This document shows, one piece after another, positions 58,701 through 64,000 of a stretch of 64,000 nucleotides of DNA. The stretch spans positions 11,787,501-11,851,500 of the forward strand of contig OZ014411.1 of assembly GCA_963965975.1 (NCBI GenBank), given 5' to 3'. The position numbers were made by a program, and so were the translations under genes. A model generated the notes under the pieces. That model made no database searches. It saw nothing but the letters and a program-made list of their open reading frames with translations, and was not told where the DNA came from. This stretch comes from Xestospongia bergquistia (Eukaryota > Porifera > Demospongiae > Haplosclerida > Petrosiidae). Each line of letters starts with the position of its first letter. Position 1 is the first letter of the stretch.

Positions 58701-59247
58701 ACTGACTTCATAGACTGACATGAACTCGTAACCATTCAGATTTGATAGTACCGTATACTTCAACTTATACTTAATTCACAATTTTTTTCCTATGCATGAA
58801 ATTAAGTTAATACTGTAATGTATAAATTGGTGATGTTTTATCTAACAGTATGAAGATATTGATATCATATATTAATTAATAATTTTAATTTTCTGTTCTG
58901 TTATGTTAGTAGTTAAGTTCTTAAGTGTCACATGTTTTTTGGTGTTTGTGACATAACTAGTCTTTATTGTCTGTTATTTTATATATCATTTTTGTATGTT
59001 TATTCAAAGATTGTTATTTGTCAAATATTACCACTGAGTTTATTAACTGATCAGGTTACAACAGTATAGCTAATGAAATAAATGTTAGACAGATCTTCAT
59101 TGATTTGACAGTTTAGTAATGATAGCAGTGTGATCTATACAACTTTACAGCAAATTATAATGTTATAATAATTATGGAATGTAATTGATCATGATTGTCA
59201 ACCATTTTGACAGTGCAAGACAACTTAACAATCTTTTGTTAATTATA

Positions 59248-59680
59248 ATTGCTAAGAAAACAGTAAATGTCATAGCAAAGTGAACCAATTCCTCCGATGT
59301 TCTGGTAGTGGTTTATGTAATACTCAAAACTATTGTTTCAAAGGAGGAGCATACACTTCAAAGTGAATAAAGTGATGTCACTACATTAGTTACAGGTAAA
59401 TTTTCAAAATGTCATAATTCATAATTTATAATTGGTTCAATTTGTTCACTATATAAGTCAATAAAGTGATGCCATCAATATTATTAAAATAAAGCTATCA
59501 ACAACATTGACAACATCAATTGACATCAACAGAGCAATATTGGTAATAATCAAATAGTTAATAAATCAATTCATAATTCACAACTGTTGTCATCATACGT
59601 TTACTAACATTATAACTATCATTGTGTTGAGTATAAGTTACTTATGTTTGCTAAGAAGAAAATATAAGCAGATATGTGTA
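59248..59680 (+). pseudogene. Receptor relic: FN3, stalk and membrane exon remains
   Basis: ttgctaagaaaacagtaaatg aligns with the start of the FN3 exon (54416). A shortened FN3 with stops follows, then tcaataaagtgatg (stalk exon), ttgacatcaacagagcaat, and cacaactgttgtcatcata to aagaagaaaatat, matching the membrane exon of R2 and R3. A deletion removes part of the membrane span. This is a plus-strand pseudogene copy downstream of R2. Confidence 0.7.
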
Positions 59681-59837
59681 AACCAATACTTGACACTGCT
59701 ACCAGCAAAATTGATTTGTGTCAGATATTGCTGAGAAATGACAAAATCAGTTTAAAATAACCACCACAATGTGTTAGCAATATACATTACAACATTTGCA
59801 GGAAATACATTATTTGGTAATATATATTTAAATGAAT

Positions 59838-60150
59838 GTGATCTCCAGCTATTAATATCTTTTCTTATTGCTTTTAGTGTTCATTTCATTTTATAGACTG
59901 AACATCATGTTCCCTTAAACACTGGTCCACTATGTTGTCAGTCAACATGTACCGATCTCAAGTGTAAATTGATGACTGACTTTTTAAAATTTTTTTAATG
60001 TCATATTTGTAATGAAAGTAGTTTTAGTTATTATATCAGTCAAGTTTATTATTTTAGTATCCTCAATAGATTATCATGTTCATATCTTAAATTATTTGTC
60101 TATTGTTTTACCAATTACACTCAATGTAATTGTTTAGCTGTTCACTACTG
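59838..60150 (+). pseudogene. Copy of the FBH1 last exon and 3-prime flank
   Basis: atctccagctattaatatct, ctgaacatcatgttcc and ctggtccactatgttgtca match 41505-41640. The flank continues to match through ttgtttagctgttcactac (cf. 41830-41850). An internal deletion removes part of the exon, so it is non-functional. It marks the edge of the segmental duplication that carries R3. Confidence 0.85.
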
Positions 60151-60274
60151 AATAAATACCTGTACATATTTAAAACTATTTATGTAGATGAAATAATAAC
60201 TTTTCCCTGTGTGCAATACATGTACATTTTAATTCATATGGTTATTATATATTTGTCATCTGGTGGAGTCTAAT

Positions 60275-60276
<2 letters not shown>

Positions 60277-60341
<65 letters not shown>
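60277..60341. repeat. (AT)n microsatellite
   Basis: About 65 bases of nearly pure TA dinucleotide in the duplicated flank; absent from the matching place in the R1 block. Confidence 0.9.
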
Positions 60342-60343
<2 letters not shown>

Positions 60344-60483
60344 GCATATACACATATGCATTTGGTATTTTAGTAATAATTATCTACCTAACTATCTATG
60401 TAAATACACTTATGGTAATTCATATTGGAGCATACTTTTAAAGTATGTTTTTGACTACTCCTGTACATTTTATTTTGTATTAT

Positions 60484-60630
60484 AGAGATCTGCATGACTT
60501 ACTTAAATATATGAAATCAAACTCAGTCAATTTTTGTTGCTGTCAAAGATTTGAAAATGACAACACTTTGTATCATGTCTTTGGCTCAATACACAGAAGA
60601 CCTCTAAGTCATTCTTCTGAAGTATATGCA
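60484..60630. repeat. Direct repeat E, copy 2
   Basis: Partner of 57395-57530. A plus-strand open frame through it (RDLHDLLKYMKSNSV) has no recognisable family. Confidence 0.6.
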
Positions 60631-61262
60631 ATGGAGTCATTGTCATTCATCACAATGAGATTGTTGGAATTTTGTATAGTTAATGCTTAAAAGAATATGT
60701 GTTCCAAGATAATATAATGAATTGTGCACAATATTCTTATTTCAAAGTGTTATTCATAAACTGTTAATGTAGGCTTTTTTCATAATATCTTATTTTGGTA
60801 CAATTAAAGAGCTCCACATAATGTGTGATAAATCTATTTATATACTGGAGGTTAAATATGGACAACTATTAACTTATCACTGTGATTGCAACTCAACATA
60901 TGTTTTGTGTAATATATTGTCTGAGATGATTCACATGTGGCTTAATATTATCTGTGCTTCATACAATCCTTATCTGAAACCAAATCTTATAATTACTATT
61001 TAATAAGACAATTACTTGTGATGCTTGTATAATCATGACTTTAAGGTATTGTGTGTATATGTAAAGTTTTAATAATATCTGTTAATTGAAAATTTAATCA
61101 ACATTTGTTTACACTTTATAATTACAGTACATTACGAAAAAAAAACACTATATCAAACTTAAGTATTCAAGTGAACTACTAAAGTATGTTCTCAAAGTCT
61201 AATAATAATTTTTCAAACATATTATGCATTCTTTTATACATTCACACAGTTACTTCCTGATA

Positions 61263-64000
61263 CTAAACTGTCATTTCATCATTCATATCTGCAGTAGTTG
61301 TAGTGGAATTTATTGGTGATCCATTGTTGTCTTTGTTCTTATTAACTACTGCATTAACATATGATGAATGAGAATTGTCATCTTCTTCATTGCCATCATT
61401 TCTTAAGTATAGATTTTCATCTTTCAACTCACTTTCAACTATAATACCATTTCTGTATTATAAGAATCAACATTGTGGTTGATAACTCTTATAACAACAT
61501 TACATGTTTACCTTGATGACAAGTATTGTCCTGCATATCCTTTTTGTGGTATCATTACATCACTAGATAGTATGACAAATGCAATATACTCTTTAATTGG
61601 AATTAATAATTGCACTAACTTTAATGGACATGGGAACCATTTTTAATTAATATGAATACTTACAATTTTTCATATTTTTTTCTTTGCAACCATAAGCAAC
61701 TAATTATGAACACAATGACAGTGATGATATTAGTAAAAAGTAGAATTCCTACACCAATAATGAGCCATGATGACAACAGTTGTGAATTCTCTTTACAAAT
61801 ATGATCATTTGATAAATAACTTGGAGATGGTTTTACTATTATTGTTATTTCATTGCTTGATGACAATGTTGCTCTGTTGATGATATTTGTTGATGACAGT
61901 TTAATTTCATTAACTGGTGATGATGTCACTTCATTGACTGATGTTACTACATTGACATATATAGTGGAATAATAAACCAATTTTAAAAGTTTGAAATATT
62001 ACATCATCATAAGTTACCTGCATTGGGTGTAGTGACATCATTAATATCAATTGATGATGTCCATGTTGATGATAGCATTATTTCGTTAACTGGTTTTGAT
62101 GTCAGTTCATTGACTTATATAGTGAAAGAAATGAACCAATTATAAAAGTTTCAAAATATTGCATTGTAATAAATTACCTGCGCTGGGTATAGTGATATCA
62201 TTAATATCAATTGATGATGTCAATATTGATAACAACATTATTTCACTAACTGATGACGGTGTTACTTTATTGACTTATATAGTGAAACAAATGAATCAAT
62301 TATAAACGTTTGAAATATTACAATGTGATAAGTTACCAGTGTTGGGTGTAGTGAAATCATTAATGTCAACTGATGATGTCAATGTTGATGGCAGCTTAAT
62401 TTCATTAACTGGTGATGATGTCACTTCATTGACTTATAAAGTGCAGAAATTTTAAAAGTTTGAAATATTACATTGTGATAAGTTACCTGCATTGGGTGTG
62501 GTGACATCATTAATGTCAATTGATGATGTCAATGTTGATGACAGTATTATTTTATTAACTGATGATGATGTCAGTTCATTGACTTATATAGAGAAAAGAT
62601 GAACCAATTTTGAAAGTACAAAATATGACAGTTTGACAAGTTACCTGCAATGAGTGTAGTGACATCACTCCATTCGCTTGGAAGTGTGTGTTCCTCATTT
62701 GAATATGACACTATAAAGAAGCTGTAGTTTTGGGTACTACACAAACCACTGATGATCAGTTCAGTATAGTTGGTTACTCCCACACTGAATGTTTTACAAT
62801 CACAATCATTAACATCATAGAATACTTCATAACCATCTATTAATGGATTGTTATTAACTGGTGGAGACCATGTGACTAGAACATCAGATAAACTGATCCA
62901 CTTTGCTGTGATATTTACTGGTTTCTTAGCAACTATAATTAAACAAACAATCATTACATTGTCTTGCATTGTCAAAATGATTGTCAATCATGGTCTATTA
63001 CTTTTAATATAATATAGATCTAATGTAACAGGATGAGATACTGTAATTAGTAGACATCAGAACGCTGTCATTACTAAACTATACTTGTCAAGGCAATGTA
63101 TCTACAATTTAACATTTATCTCGTTAGATGTGCTAAATATTTTTAATGAGTGCTGGCCAGGACATTTGTATGAAGGTTGTTATTATATAATTTTGGTTGC
63201 TTTGATGTGTTTCTGTGTGTAGTTTTGACACATCTTTATGCGTATGGTCTATCAAAATGTTTTTATAAAACATCTGTAAATACTATATAGACACCTGTCT
63301 TCCTTGGGAGTTCCTTTTAACCTTGCACTTCCATAGTAATTATAATCAAAACAGTGTGTTGTGTTAATACTCTTGAATATTTTTTCTGGGATGCATGCAA
63401 AAAATGTAATGTGCAGCCAAGTGACTATGAATCAGTTAAAACAACCACTCTATTTTAACAGTGTCTATTTTTATACATACCTTTAACATATATATCATTG
63501 TGAGCAGGATAGGCTTGATCTGTATCATTGTAGTACTTGTCCTCAACTCTAGAGTTAGATACAGAACAATTGTACCATCCTTCATCTCTTGATTGAAATA
63601 GAAGCTCTACTAAAATTATAATTGGTAGTTCATATGAGAGAATAATCTGTGTAATATTGGGATAGATCAAAGTATCATTCAGTGTACAATTGATATATGT
63701 TGCTGTTCCATTTGTAACAATGAAGGATATTACGAATGTTGAATCATCTCTGGTGGATAATAATGACTTGAATGTTGTTTCAATGATCTTAGGTCCTCCT
63801 GAACATATTAATAAAACTGTTAATTGATTGTTAATTCAATTTAACTCACTGTTTATACTGTAACTATACATCTTATACAGTGCTATCATCAATGTTTGCT
63901 TTACATTATATTCATCTGGTATAACACATGTATAAATACCCTCAAGGTTATTCAGCCCATAGTCACGATATAGCCCAATCTGTCCTGACATATGCACAGA
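61263..64000 (-). CDS. R3: receptor paralog, partial at the window end, truncated tail
   Basis: Minus-strand exons: Ig1 from beyond 64000 to 63850, Ig2 63798-63481 (318 bases), FN3 62932-62645 (288 bases), four stalk exons 62582-62487, 62432-62337, 62273-62178, 62113-62018 (96 bases each), stalk/membrane exon 61937-61664, 61562-61512, and tail 61452-61263. All join in phase. Ig2 ends GWYNCSVSNSRVEDKYY; FN3 has LVTWSPPVNNNPLIDGYEVF; the span is SWLIIGVGILLFTNIITVIV. The tail reads ELKDENLYLRND and SSYVNAVVN, and stops at TAG (61263-61265), where R2 has CAG of VQYPEV. The ITIM-like end is therefore lost, although the following bases still spell YQEVTV. The signal peptide exon lies outside the window. 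Confidence 0.82.
62018..62582 (-). repeat. Exon-bearing tandem array encoding the R3 stalk
   Basis: Four units of about 155 bases, each with a 96-base phase 1-1 exon preceded by a tataag acceptor and followed by a gtaact/gtaatt donor. The residues run VNELTSSSVNKIILSSTLTS and similar. Unlike R2, all four keep the full-length acceptor. Confidence 0.85.

Noticed and set aside
1-64000. Bacterial symbiont contamination
   Set aside because: Spliced eukaryotic genes, LTR and DNA transposons throughout, and no Shine-Dalgarno-led dense coding anywhere.

Overview
Animal nuclear DNA, AT-rich, with GT-AG introns. The host genes, the short introns (roughly 50-150 bp where no transposon has landed) and the protein families fit a demosponge such as Amphimedon. 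That species call is inference from family resemblance, not a database match. Nothing bacterial is present: there are no operons, rRNA or tRNA genes, and no CRISPR array.

Layout. (1) 1-6568: retroelement and DNA-transposon fragments plus two pairs of dispersed direct repeats. (2) 6569-41656, plus strand: one host gene, an F-box DNA helicase of the FBH1/FBXO18 type. I could join 16 exons in frame, from the F-box through all UvrD/SF1 helicase motifs to a cysteine-rich C-terminus. Most introns are tiny, but three are very large (6691-15216, 15339-29466, 31545-38172) and filled with transposons: Gypsy, Tigger/pogo, hAT, Mutator-like, PIF/Harbinger and an EnSpm-like element. The 16.7-23.8 kb stretch is a four-level nest: hAT, then Harbinger, then Mutator-like element, then a small hAT. 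(3) 41657-64000: a cluster of closely related type I membrane receptors, R1 (minus, 43265-45603), R2 (plus, 52980-56912) and R3 (minus, 61263 to beyond the window end), plus at least three decayed copies. Broken copies of the FBH1 3-prime end lie between them.

The receptors share one plan: signal peptide, two Ig-like domains, one fibronectin III domain, a Ser/Thr-rich stalk, one membrane span, and a short tail with tyrosine motifs. All ectodomain exons are phase 1-1, so exons can be gained or lost without a frameshift. The stalk is built from a tandem array of about 150-bp units, each carrying its own exon. R1 has none, R3 has four, and R2 has nine plus one divergent exon. The tails have also diverged at the C-terminus: R2 ends with an ITIM-like VQYPEV, R3 has a stop codon just before that motif, and R1 ends instead in NYVNV.

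The segment with the FBH1 last exon and R1 (41505-45460) is duplicated as 59838-64000. The receptor cluster is therefore spreading by segmental duplication from the FBH1 3-prime border. The layout resembles invertebrate allorecognition or immune-type receptor clusters, but that function is inference.
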